Of a stretch of 64,000 nt of DNA, positions 19,051 to 29,360 are shown one piece after another. Numbering within the stretch: position 1 is the first letter of the stretch; each line of letters opens with the position of its first letter. The notes below the pieces were generated by a model. The model searched no databases. It worked only from the letters and a program-made list of their open reading frames with translations, and was not told the DNA's origin. A program made the position numbers and the translations under genes. Source of the stretch: Porphyra umbilicalis (Eukaryota; Rhodophyta; Bangiophyceae; Bangiales; Bangiaceae); NCBI GenBank assembly GCA_002049455.2, contig KV918863.1, forward strand, positions 164,966 to 228,965, given 5' to 3'.

Positions 19051-20321
19051 TGCCCCGGGGGCACCTGTACGACCCCTGTCGTCAGCAGCTCGACGTAGCC
19101 GACGTTGGCCTTCTGCCGGAGGATGACCTCGCGCGCGCCAAAGTTGGTCACGATGACCGGGAAAGATAGCCCCGGCACGATATCGTGTACGCCGTTGGCG
19201 ATGGTGACCCCATGCGTTGTGAAGAGGCGGGAGGCGCCGAACACCTGACCCAGGCCGCCCCACATGGTCCGCACCCAGACGACCGTGGCCGCCGACGGCG
19301 GAAGCCGCGTCTTGTGCGTCGCACGGAGGACGCAGGAGACGCCCATCGAGCGGTCGCCATCGTCCAACGGCCCCCGTAGGATCGCCGTGACGGACCCGTC
19401 CGTCCAACGGATGGACCTATCCTGAGGCAGGATGGCGTGGGCGTTGTCGTCGATGAACGTGCAGCCCAAGGTGACCGGGACCGACAGGTCGTCGACGACG
19501 AGGAAGGGGACCGGTACGATCCGTGCGCCCGTCTGGAGCCACAGCGTGACGGTCCCGCTAGTGCGTAACCGTGCGTTGTTGGCGTCTCGCAGACGTACCT
19601 GTTCCTCCTCCTTAGAGGTGACCACCTGGCGGAGCCATTCAGGAGCGAGGGCGTCCCGGCGGACCAAGTTGGGGCCGGCTCCCGTGTCGACGACGACGCC
19701 GAACGCGCGGAGGGACAGCTTGTCCAGCCCCAGAGAGGCCACGATGCGGTAGTTAGGCAGGCTGAAGAGCAGCACTTCCCCGTTCCGGGGCGGGGTACCC
19801 GGCGCGTGCGTGGTGTCCGCGACGGCGGCGGCGTGGCGGAGAAAGCGGGTACGTTCGCGCCGGGCGCGTCCCCCGAGGCGCCGCCGGGGCCCTGGCCCAA
19901 TGCGCGCCCCGTTGGCGGGTAGGTCCGCTGGGATACCATCCCCGCCACCCCACGGCCGGGAGTCGGAGTGGCCCAGGGCCAGGACCGACGCGGCGACCGG
20001 CGGAGACGAAGGGACGGCCTCAGTGGCCACCGGCGTCGCTGGGACGGGGCAGTGGTCCGGCTCGTCCGCCGTCGCGTGGCTGACCCCCCCGGGCCGCGCG
20101 AGGATGCGGGGGCAGAAGGCGGGCGCCGGCGGGAATCCCGCAGCGGCCCGCCGCTTGCGTACCTGGCGCAGGCGGGTCGCCGTGATGTAGCAGTGCCGGT
20201 GTGCCTTGAGACGGACGACGTCCGTGGGCAGCCCACTAAGGGGGCTGCCCCTTACTCGTTTCCCTGGGCGTGGCAGGTGTGGCCGTTCCCATGACTCGCG
20301 CCGTCGGCGCCCGCGATCCAC
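19040..20321 (-). CDS. Gypsy protease segment, in a different frame from Pol
   Basis: The frame carries a retropepsin-like aspartic protease: GVVVDTGAGPNLV with catalytic Asp at 19686-19688, then a VPFLVVDD and VTLGCTFIDD region. Useful sequence starts near 20,300 and gives way to the Pol frame near 19,045 (last good residues VVQVPPGHL). Relative to the zinc-knuckle frame before it and the Pol frame after it, each change equals the loss of one base. That could be -1 ribosomal frameshifting, but the same direction of change at four further gag sites makes missing bases in this copy or assembly more likely. Confidence 0.8.
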
Positions 20322-20953
20322 TCCTCGGAGGAGCTCTCCCCCTCGTCGCGCGCTACGTCCGGGTACGCCCGGTCATCCGTTTCCACGGCGTGGACGAAGG
20401 CAGCCGTGCCCGGCGGGACGGTCCCATGGTTGGCGCCGGTCGGCGGTACCGGTGGAACCGGCGGTCCCGCGCCCAGGGGCAGGGGTGCCGGCGGCGCCGG
20501 TCCCCGCCCGTTACGGTGTGCCGCGACTGCTTCGCGCAGCGCGCGCCCGTGGGCCCGCACCTCGGGAGACTGGGCGGGGCACTCCCACACCCAGTGCCCC
20601 AGGTGGCCACAGAACGAGCAGGCCCCCCGCCGACGTGGCGGGGGCCCCGCCTCGGGTGCCCCACTCCATCCGCCGCCACGCGGTGGAGGCGCACCGCCTC
20701 GGGGAAACCGCGGGGGGCGATCCGAGTGCGGGAAGACGGTTCTCGGCCGTGGAGGCACCGGGGTGCCCGGCGCCAGGGTACCGCGCCCACGCCCCGCCCC
20801 CGTGTGCACGGGGTACAACTCCGGGCGCCCACCCCACGCGGGCTGCTGTTGCCAGCCCGACGCGTGCGGGAGACTGTCCACCGGTAGTACCGGGACGTCG
20901 CCCGAGGATCCATACTCAACGGGCGTCCCCGACGCGGCCAACACCGCGGCCCG
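20252..20953 (-). CDS. Gypsy Gag nucleocapsid segment with CCHC zinc knuckle
   Basis: The segment contains CSFCGHLGHWVWEC (20579-20620), a C-x2-C-x4-H-x4-C RNA-binding knuckle, in a Pro/Gly/Arg-rich setting. It is in the same frame as the preceding Gag segment and separated from it only by a UAG at 20954-20956. It ends at a stop at 20252 in the region where the protease frame begins. Confidence 0.82.
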   Translation of the reverse strand, partial: RAAVLAASGTPVEYGSSGDVPVLPVDSLPHASGWQQQPAWGGRPELYPVHTGAGRGRGTLAPGTPVPPRPRTVFPHSDRPPRFPRGGAPPPRGGGWSGAPEAGPPPRRRGACSFCGHLGHWVWECPAQSPEVRAHGRALREAVAAHRNGRGPAPPAPLPLGAGPPVPPVPPTGANHGTVPPGTAAFVHAVETDDRAYPDVARDEGESSSEEWIAGADGASHGNGHTCHAQGNE

Positions 20954-23022
20954 CTAGGCCCGCTCCGCCTCGGTCCCGTAGTCCGTGACGGACAGAGCAG
21001 CCGCGGCCGAGGCGGCTCCCACCGGGAGAGCGACGGATGCCGCCGGCCGGGCCCGACGGGCCTCCCGTTCTTCGCCGCCGACCGACCGGGAGGCGCTCCC
21101 CTTGGGCTTGGCCTGGAGCTTGACCCCCCGGGCCTCCCGGGTGGCTGCTCCCGTCTTGGCAAGGAACTTGCGCAGCTTGGGGAAGGTCCGGCCCTGGGTA
21201 TTGAAGTTCCGCCCCAGGGCCCGGACTTCCCGTCCAACGCCCTTGAGTAGGATACTCTTCAGCTCGGCCTCTTGTAGGACCGAGCCCAAGGCACGGTTAG
21301 CATCGAGGATGCGGTTCGCAAACTCGTGTTCGTCTTCCACTTCTCTTGGGATGCTTGCATGAGGGCCTGGAGGTGGTCCACCAGGTCGTCCCCGTCGAGG
21401 TACTCGTTGAGTAGGGCGTGGACCGCGCGCTTGTACGTGAGCTGCCGCGAGGCGTGGGTGTCCTTGGCGCGCTGGAGCACGCCGAGCACCTCGCTCGTGA
21501 CGAAGTACTGCAGCAGTGTCACTGCCGTACCCTCGTTCAGCCCGCTGCCGTCGCATGCCGTCTGGAAGTTCCCAAGGAACGCCACCAACCCCAACGGGGT
21601 GTCGCCCGCAAACTGCCGCGAGGTGTGCATCAAGGCCTTGACGTCCGCGCGGATGCCGCGGATGGAATTGCCTCGCGGGAGGTGTAGGCGGCCCCTCGCT
21701 GTGCGAGTCGGTACCGTTCCGGCGACAGGAGCCCCTTGAAGCGGGGGTCGACCACCGTGTCCTCCCGCTGCTCCCGCCGGAAGGCGCGCAGCGCCTCTTG
21801 AACCAGGGCCCGGTGTGGCCGCTTGTCGGCAGCCCGTGCCCGCCGTCGGCGGCGCGTTGCTCCGGGGTCACTGCCGGTGGCGGAGGAAGAGGTCGAGCCG
21901 TCGCTGCTGTCCGTCGACTCCGCCCTACTGGCGGCGGATGACGAGCTTGACGGACTATCGTCACTCTCGGTCGACGAGGGGGGCCCCGACGAGGGGGGCG
22001 ACGGCGCCCGTCGGGCGTGACGCCGCCGTCGGTGGCCCTTCGAGGGGGCGGCCTTCAGGTGTCGGCGCTCGGCGCCCCTCCGGGACCGAGGCCGCGCAGG
22101 GCGCGCGCCCGGCGATGCAGTCACCGTCAAGGCGGCCCCGGTCCGGGTAGTGCCCCCCGTCCGGGTACGCTCCCGGACGTGCCTGACCCGGGTTCCGGGG
22201 GTGCCGGTCCCCCCGCGCTCGCGGATCCGGGGGAAGGGCCCTGGGCCGCCGCCAGGGCCAGGGCCACGGCCGCGCCCCGCCCCGGGACCGGGGTCCCGTC
22301 CGATGCCGCGGTCGACGCTTCCTCCGCGGCGTCGCGGAACACCTGAGCCAAGTGGCGCAGGTGCCCGGGGTCGGCCACCGACCGAGGTGGCCTGGGGCCG
22401 CGGCTCCGCCGATCCCCTGCAGGCTGGGCCCCGACCCGCCCGTCGCCGACGGCGCGTCCAGGGACCAGTGGTCCCGGGTGGTCCTCTGCCACCGGGCCCG
22501 GGCCACCTCCTCCGGGGTGACCCCGAACGCTCGCTGTAATTCCCGGCGCTGCCGCTCGTCCTCCTCGAGCGACAGCGCCTCCATTGGTCGACGTGGCCCC
22601 CGGCTCGCGGGGGTCCCGCCAACTAAAGTTCCCGATGAACCGCCCACCGCGTCCACTCGGGGAGGGCCAAAGGGCGGCGCCCCTTCCAGGCGCTGCCCGT
22701 CCAGGGGGGAAGGGTGAACCCCCGCACCCCCTGCCTGGGGCTCCATCAGCGTGGACGTCCGTCCCGCGCCGGGAGGAGGACGAGCCCCGGTGGTCGGCGT
22801 GCGGCCGGGGTCCTCGGGCGGGGAGTTCGACTCACCCGCCACCGTACCGCCGCCGCCAACCGGGACCGCCCTTCCACCCCCCACGGGGGCCACGGCGCCC
22901 AAGGCCGGTGTTGCCCCGGGGTCTCCCGCCGGTGGCGCGTCCGTCACCCGGCTGGTGCCAGGCATCTCAAACGGAGGAGCGCCCCCGTCAAGCGGGGAAG
23001 ATGAGGAAGATCCGCGAGCCAT
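20954..23022 (-). pseudogene. Gypsy Gag, spread over several frames
   Basis: A likely start is the ATG at 23022 (MARGSSSSSPLDGG). Plausible protein can be followed through four frame changes near 22,390, 22,140-22,250, 21,675 and 21,340, always equal to one missing base. The early part is Pro/Gly/Ser-rich; the middle has an acidic Ser run (SSTESDDSPSSSSSAAS) and a basic RRRRRARAADK stretch; the later part (about 21,260-21,690) looks like a capsid domain, for example QFAGDTPLGLVAFLGNF and LQYFVTSEVLGVLQRAKD. It closes with UAG at 20954-20956 directly before the zinc-knuckle segment. Gag identity rests on position, the knuckle and composition. Confidence 0.7.
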
Positions 23023-23151
23023 GGAAGCGGGGCCCGCGTATCGATCGGATGTCCTCCTGTCACCGCACCGCAATACAACCAACGAGGGTCCCCCGATTCT
23101 TGGTACCGAAAGAGGTGTCGATCCGCGACGCGCACAGCGTGCGTACCGCGG

Positions 23152-23169
23152 GTCTCACCCGGAGCGCCA
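23152..23169 (-). other. Gypsy primer-binding site (candidate)
   Basis: On the minus strand TGGCGCTCCGGGTGAGAC starts two bases inside the 5' LTR. The TGG start matches the CCA end of a tRNA, as expected for a standard primer site. I could not name the tRNA. Confidence 0.6.
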
Positions 23170-23171
23170 AA

Positions 23172-23819
23172 TGTAGTACCACAATCTAGGGGGTTACCTC
23201 GAAGGAGGGAAGTAACGGCCGTCTCAGCCGCTCGCGCGACACCCGCTATGGGACTCGAGGTCCGGGAAGTCGGGCCGATCGAAACGCCAAGACATCAGAC
23301 ACGGTTTACTTGCCGGCGACGACGGTGCCTCCCACCGTCGTCGCCCTTCGTCCTAAAAGGGCGGAAACCGTCGCCCGGGCCCAATTTCCCCAAATGGGAA
23401 TTGACCCGGGCCGTCACCAACCAATGCAGATAATTCCCTCCATGCATGTCAAGTCCCCCGAGGCGATCATTACAGACGAGGGGGAGAAACCGTCCCGCGC
23501 GCAACGCGCTGCACCCGCCGCGTGGCGCCCGGTCGGCCGTCGCCTGCCGCGCCCTCTCGGGCGCGCCAGCGCCCGCTCGGGCGCGCCAACCCGGCCTCCC
23601 GCGGGGCCCGCGTGCCGGGCGCGGCGGATCGGGTGCGCTCCCTCAAGTGGCCCGAGCCGGGCAGCGGGGCCGCCCCCTCGCCCCGCCGTCCCGCGTCGCC
23701 AACCCGTCGGCCACCACCGCCGCTGGCGTCGCCACCACGCGTCGGGGACCGACGTCCCCCGCCGTCGCCGACGTCCCCGCGGTGGCCCCCTGGCGCATAG
23801 GGGACCCCGTAGTACTACA
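23172..23819 (-). repeat. Gypsy 5' LTR (right copy)
   Basis: 648 bp, matching 1147-1796. It lacks one G and one A present in the left copy and has A where the left has G near the end. In element orientation it drives gag-pol on the minus strand. Confidence 0.95.
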
Positions 23820-23824
23820 CTCAC
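23820..23824. repeat. Target-site duplication CTCAC, right copy (Gypsy)
   Basis: Second copy of the duplication at 1142-1146. Confidence 0.95.
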
Positions 23825-25447
23825 GTCCCGCAAATCAAAAACATGAGCGCTGTTCATCGCGCGGTCCTGTCGCACACTGCTTGTCTTCTGGCTGACAATG
23901 TCGCAGCTAGTACAGTGTTCCACCCCGGGCGCTCCCATAGTGTTGGAAACCTTTGCAGCCATGGGGAAGTCAAAAATGCCGATGCACGGATACACGTGCA
24001 CGGTTCCATCCTGCTTGGAGATGGCATCATGCACAACTACTGCTTTTGTCGAAAGTATCAGGAGATCCTCCACAATTCGCAACACGAGTGGCCGAGCGTC
24101 CGCCCCAGGTGGAAGGTAAATCAGAGGGCGAACAGAATACTGTCTGTCCTTCAGACAAAAGGAGGTGTACGACCCGTAGTGCCCCTCTATGTCTCCTCTG
24201 CGACGCTTTAAAACTCCGTACTCGTCCGCAAACCATGTAGCGTAGACGACGTGCGGGTCCTTCGCCGGTATTTGTTCAACGACTTCTACCGAAGACGAAC
24301 TTAGCGTGATTTGCGTAGCCGAGCAGAGTTCTAGCCAGCTGCCTGCCACAGCGTCGGCTTCGGGACTCACGCACTGGATGTACACTTCACCATCCCGAGT
24401 AAAGCGTATGGTGCGAGAACTATCCACAGCAAAGCAGGCCTTTATTGAAGGCGGTGACCGAGAAGTGGAGCACAACGACAAGGAGGCAGTGAAGTCTCCC
24501 ACTCGAAGGGACGTCGGTATGGCGTACATTGCTTCTGACAGAGTAACGTCTCCGTCATCAGCAATACCTGTGCTCTCTAGATGCGCCTCCATGTGTTCGA
24601 CTTCCGACATACACAGCTTCATGGTGCACCCGACTTTGTACAAGTCGCCGTTAAGGCGGAAACCACGAAGAAAGTTGAAGTGCGACGGATCCCGAGCCGC
24701 CAGGGTCTGAAAACATTCTGCCGGTCTTTCTGCGGAGCCGAGCGCTGAGTCCCCGGCGTCATGAAACAGAGCTGCAGTGACAGGGTCTGCAAAGTCCCTG
24801 ACGACGTGAGCAGAAAAAGGGACGTAGCCGACTCGAACGTCCGGCAGCTTTCGCATTGTCTTTCCCTTCCCGACAGGCAGGGTCCTGCTTGGTCGCTGCC
24901 AGCGCACGGGAGCGGCTTGCTCCAACAGAGCGGCGCGGATCTTGCCCAAGCACCATCTCGATGGCCACTGTTCTGTCGCGCACAGGTTGTTCTCCACCTC
25001 GCGCATCCTGTCGTACTGCCGCACCGTGAGGCGGCCCTTGCCAAAGAGATATCCGCAGCAATGTAGCTCTCGACTAGATTTGAAAATGCCTTCTACGTCT
25101 TCTTCGTCGGTCAGGCCGCACCAGTCAATGTCTGAGCTGCTGAAAGAGACCATCTCCATGTTCACCGCGTCACGCTCATCTGAGTTTGACAGAGGTTCGG
25201 CAGCGGGGCTGTCATCAGGATGCCCCCTCGATTCCCGCCGACCGCTCTGTACAGCCTCTGGCGCCTGAATTCTAGCCGCCGGTGACGTGCGCGAGGATTG
25301 GGCGTGACTTTGGCGGGCAAGCCCAATAGGGTGCGAGGCAGCGTCCTCTGTGCGGAGTGAACGCGGAACAGGGAGCATGTCATCCTCCTCGAATCGGAAG
25401 TACGAGGCCGCTCGGGGCCCGCGCTTACGACGTTTGCGGCTCGTCAT
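23820..25447 (-). pseudogene. N-terminal half of the tnp2/Plavaka-like transposase interrupted by the Gypsy
   Basis: Starting at ATG 25447 (MTSRKRRKRGPRAASYF, a basic start that may be a nuclear signal), 542 codons run open to the Gypsy insertion. An N-terminal region has KTMRKLPDVRVGYVPF and VRDFADPVTAALF, reminiscent of the segment before the catalytic core in Plavaka-type transposases. Further on are DIEGHYGSYTSF, a stretch of alternating hydrophobic residues, and GVEHCTSCDIV, a C..C motif comparable to CAHPCTSCMV in the second transposase of this window. The frame continues at 1146 on the other side of the Gypsy. It would have been one ORF without introns. I rate the superfamily as likely and the exact family as uncertain (Plavaka, KDZ or CACTA). 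Confidence 0.62.
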
Positions 25448-26388
25448 GACTGGAGCTCAGTGCAGAGCTACAGATGTGACGTGCCGCTGCTCCTCTGCTG
25501 TCCCGCGGGGGACGAGGCGTTCGAAGTGACTTCAGTCCCCGCTGCGCCGCGTGCACCTCGCAGCGAGCTGCAGGAAAGAGAGGTAGTACCCGCTTGAAGT
25601 AGACCCCGTGCCCAAAGAATTGTGGCCCCCGTGCTCGAGCACCTGTTCCATGCCCCGAATGCAGCAGCGCACTTCACCTGGGGACCTTCATCAACATACG
25701 CGCAAAGAGCATCCGCGGGCCCGCCCTGGTGTTCCCTTCTCAGAAAATCTGTTGGATGTCCCCAGACAGGAGACAGGGTCTGTTCTGGGAATTGCCTGGC
25801 GGACAAACCAAAAACGTGATCAACAACGATCCGCAGGACAGTCTGTCAAACAATTCTAGAGATGAACGCCATCCAACTCTGTGAGGAGCCCAGTATTATT
25901 GCGTGATTATTTCTGCCATACTGTTCCACAAGAAAAATTTAAGGATCATCTGAAGACGGCCTCAAAGACAGCCAGAATGACTCAACATTATCAACTCACA
26001 CCCGTTTCAGGTTAATCTTCGACGGCTCCCGCTTGGCTGTTCAAAGTCGGGCCCGATCAGTTTTTACAAATCGACAACAAAACCTAGTGCAGCGCATGCG
26101 GTGCTCATCGAAACCGGCCTTTGATGCGGCAAAAACGCAGGTGTCAAGCGAATCGAAATGGCTTTCTTGATTAGCTTTTCCCAAATAGAGACGATGGCGA
26201 GGGCGATGGCGGGGGCGACGATGGCGGGGCGACGACGACCAGCGCAGCGATGCGCCACCGTCAGATCTGCCGGACCGCACTCCACTTCTCAATGGGCCAG
26301 GAGGGCCATACTGTACTCTCAATTTCAAGCTAGCCAATGAAGTGCGCGACCCGTGCCGTACATGCAGTTACGATGAATCCCCGCTATA
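25448..26388. other. Region upstream of the interrupted transposase
   Basis: No ORF with convincing protein. It should hold the promoter and possibly the end of the base transposon, but I could not find a terminal repeat matching the left side, which probably lies outside the window. Confidence 0.5.
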
Positions 26389-27016
26389 TGGTGCGTGTCC
26401 CAAAAATGAGACATGCGCGTTTTCTGAAGGACTGACACATCACTGCACGGGGGCAGGTGGGGTGGGGTACGAGAAAGTTCTCGACTGGCCTCCATGGAAA
26501 GAGCCTCTCCCGACGCGTTCTTGGCTGACAACTCCTTAGTACCCGCCTGTGGGCCCTGTTCTGTGGACCTCTCAGATAGCCCCGATCTTGGATCCAGTCT
26601 TTTTCAGGTTCTTGGGGTTACAGGTTTGCAACGCCAAAGCTCATGTGCTAACTGGAGCTTCTATGAGGGGTGTCCCAAATCGTGTTTTCTTGACAGGGGG
26701 CTACATGGGGGTCTTTTTCACGTTTTTATTGGTAAGGTCGTGCCCTTTACTTCGTGCACGAACTGTCAACACATGCCTGCTCTAGTATCCGTGCATTTGA
26801 TTGGGGCGCGTGATCGTCACCTGTCGAAGCTGCAATGACTGACACTTCCCCCCATGACACGTCAGGAGGTGCCGCCTCTGCTATCACTGTCAGGGGCCGT
26901 TCTGGAAGCACAGCGGGACCGAGTGGGTCACATTACATTATCGGACCGTTGCAGAAGGCCAGTGGGCCGAGAAAAAAAGAAAAAACCGCGATGTCTCATT
27001 TTTGGGACATGCACCA
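26389..27016. mobile_element. 628-bp MITE with TA duplication
   Basis: The ends are inverted repeats of about 27 bp: TGGTGCGTGTCCCAAAAATG at the left and, on the opposite strand, TGGTGCATGTCCCAAAAATG at the right, continuing into GAGACAT in both. TA flanks both sides (26387-26388 and 27017-27018), as for Tc1/mariner-type transposition. No coding capacity. Confidence 0.8.
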
Positions 27017-27816
27017 TAAGATCGCCGGCCAGAAGATCGTTTCTGAAATGAGCTGCGTTTTCAGGTCGTGCAGGGGGGTAAATATCAAGATTTGCAAGGG
27101 CCTTGCTAAATCACCCCCGATCTTATTGTACTAAATGTGACGATCTGGCATCCTCGGAGATTATCTGTCGGGCGTCCGTGGAATCCAGGCCAGCCCAATG
27201 TTGAGACATGACCTGCTTAGTTTTGGCCGTGCGTTTGGAGAGCCAGTGACAGCGCCACACGTTTTGCTCACGTGGCTGTTGGGTTGGACGTTTGGCTCAG
27301 TTGGTGGAGATGCTCTCACGGCGATCAGCACACGTCAGAGCATTGTTAACAATGAGATGCTATCCCCATATTCAAGCCACATTGCACAACGTGTCCCATT
27401 AAGCACCTGAAGTCCGATGTAACACCACTTTTTAGACGAAGAAGCCCTTTCTTTGTTCGGGCCATGGAAATCGAACTACCTACTTGATTCTGGCTTCCGC
27501 TGACCAAGAATAGCTGTGCGGCTATCGCTTTTCTATTTCGAGTCGGAATAGCTTTTAGGATAGCCGAGGCTATCTCACGGGGGCCTCTGATTGGCCCATG
27601 TGATGGATCAACGACCTGTTTCACAGCAAATAGTAGCACGTGGCTACAACGTGTGCGCCACGTCTGCAAGATTGACTGCCAGTTTCTTCTGGGCAGAGGT
27701 CACGCCTAAAGGTCTATTCCATGCATTTAGGCGCATGAGGAAAGGGTTTTCTCTGCTGTTCTAGACTTTTTTCAACCATGAGAAGTAAACAGAACTGGTC
27801 TCCGTGGCATAGGTAC

Positions 27817-28248
27817 TCAAGGAAAAAAGACTAGGCGCTCAAAGGATCTTGTAGCGCTGAGATACACCTCGGTGTTTCTCTTTCCCTCCAGAATCGCTCC
27901 GTTTTCTTCGTCTCTGCCGATCCAGAACTGGCTCTGACCAATTTCTGATGCAAGACACGTATTGTTCCGATCTGGCATCTCATGGAAATGCACTTTCTCT
28001 CGGCCGGCTACGAGCATCACCTGCCCCTCACCACCACCGCCCATGTTGACCAACGGCCACACATGTCGTCCAGACTTCCCCGCAGCACCGATGACACGCA
28101 TTTTGTTGCCTAGCCACGTCGAGTTCCCGCCTGCAGCGTCATCAGCGGGCCATTTATTCCACAACAAGGCGTTCAAGACAGCGATGGGATGCAAGGAAAA
28201 ACGTCTGTCTCTCAAGCCTATTGTCGTAGCCGCCTGGAAGTGCGTCAT
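27817..28248 (-). CDS. Hypothetical protein or exon, 143 aa
   Basis: The translation has balanced composition (for example HPIAVLNALLWNKWPADD and GREKVHFHEMPDRNN), unlike the GC-driven shadows around it, so it may be real. The first codons follow a pyrimidine-rich stretch, so it could be an internal exon with its true start upstream. I recognise no family. It lies inside the candidate Harbinger-like element and could be a transposon gene fragment. Confidence 0.35.
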   Translation of the reverse strand: MTHFQAATTIGLRDRRFSLHPIAVLNALLWNKWPADDAAGGNSTWLGNKMRVIGAAGKSGRHVWPLVNMGGGGEGQVMLVAGREKVHFHEMPDRNNTCLASEIGQSQFWIGRDEENGAILEGKRNTEVYLSATRSFERLVFFP

Positions 28249-28813
28249 AAAAAAGCTGATGAAGTAGGCTCCAGGATGCGTCCATGCGGAGCGTCAGCGC
28301 TCGTTCCATTGCCGAGTTCTGTGCGCACCAGTATGAGTCGCGCTCATGCGCCTCAAAGCGTGGAATCGACCTTTAGTCAAGACGCAGTGTACCGGCTCTT
28401 CTGGGTCGCGACAGAAACGGCGACGTCCCATTGGCTTCTCGGTCCAAATGCATTCATCCATTGGTCAGTTCCAAAATTGTCAGCCTGTCCTCACATTGCG
28501 CGCCAAACCCGTCTCCTTTCTTCAGAATCGCAACGTGGAGCAGGTCAACCGCACCAGTGGGGCGTCGAGGGGGGGAGGGGGGTTCCTTGCAGGGACCTGT
28601 ACCTCGGAGAATCGGCACCGATCCGCCCCTTTCTCCACGGAGAGGAGCTCATGAAGGACGAGTGCTGGCTTTTTGAGGGGAGCGAATGACGGACGAGTAC
28701 TGGCTCGCTCACTGCCCTAGCCACCAAACCACGGGACCTCAGCCAGTCTGGCTGCTCGACATCCTCCCCACTGCAACTACCATGAACACACAGAGCAAAA
28801 CAATGGCACCTGG

Positions 28814-29107
28814 TCACCGGGAGTACTCTCGCAGACGACCCTCGTACGTGGCGACGGTCTGAGCCGCCACAGCGAACACCTTATCCGCCCACGTAGCCCG
28901 CTCGCTCGCGGCCTTCTCCCGCGTCTCGTCGCAGACGGGCACCACAGGCTTGTTTGCACGTAACCGCTTGTCGCCCGCCTTTGTCGCTAAGTGCGCCCCC
29001 TCCTTGGAGGACGACCGCTTGTGGGCAGACCGGCCGATCACGGCCGGGCTTGCATCGCCAGCTAGCGTCATGGCGCGCACGAAGGCTTTGGAGACACATT
29101 GAGCCAC
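28814..29107 (-). CDS. Hypothetical 97-aa ORF
   Basis: Lys/Arg/Ala-rich, helical-looking peptide (ends VAAQTVATYEGRLREYSR). A GGGAGGTGAGTG donor-like site lies about 50 bases upstream on the same strand, which hints at a spliced gene. No family recognised; it may be a remnant of the surrounding transposon. Confidence 0.3.
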   Translation of the reverse strand: MAQCVSKAFVRAMTLAGDASPAVIGRSAHKRSSSKEGAHLATKAGDKRLRANKPVVPVCDETREKAASERATWADKVFAVAAQTVATYEGRLREYSR

Positions 29108-29360
29108 GAAAACGAGCCCTAGAGGCGTGCATACACGCAGTGCACAACACTCACCTCCCGCAAAAAGACGCAGAATAGTGACTTACATGCCGCAATCCTT
29201 CGTATCGACCACCTTGCGAACCTCCGATCGGCCACGGTTGCAGGGGAGGGGTGTGAGGAGACTGTTGGTGCCAACAGATGGCGCGGTCTGGGCAGGGCGA
29301 TGCAAGCCATTGCGTTATCGAGAGACGAACGACTCCGATCGAAACCCAGCTGTGTCGAAA

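Larger units (their letters stand above)
1147..23819 (-). mobile_element. Ty3/Gypsy LTR retrotransposon, chromovirus-like, containing a nested Copia
   Basis: The element is bounded by near-identical LTRs and a 5-bp duplication. Gag-pol lies on the minus strand, so the 5' LTR is the right one. Order 5' to 3' on the minus strand: LTR, PBS, gag, zinc knuckle, protease, RT, RNase H, integrase, chromodomain-like tail, then an ORF on the opposite strand, polypurine tract and LTR. Total span is 22,673 bp; removing the Copia and one GCGCT copy (4430-15510) leaves 11,592 bp. The two LTRs differ at only three places that I can see (two single-base indels and one G/A), so the insertion is recent. It landed inside the transposase ORF at 25447-67. 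Confidence 0.96.
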
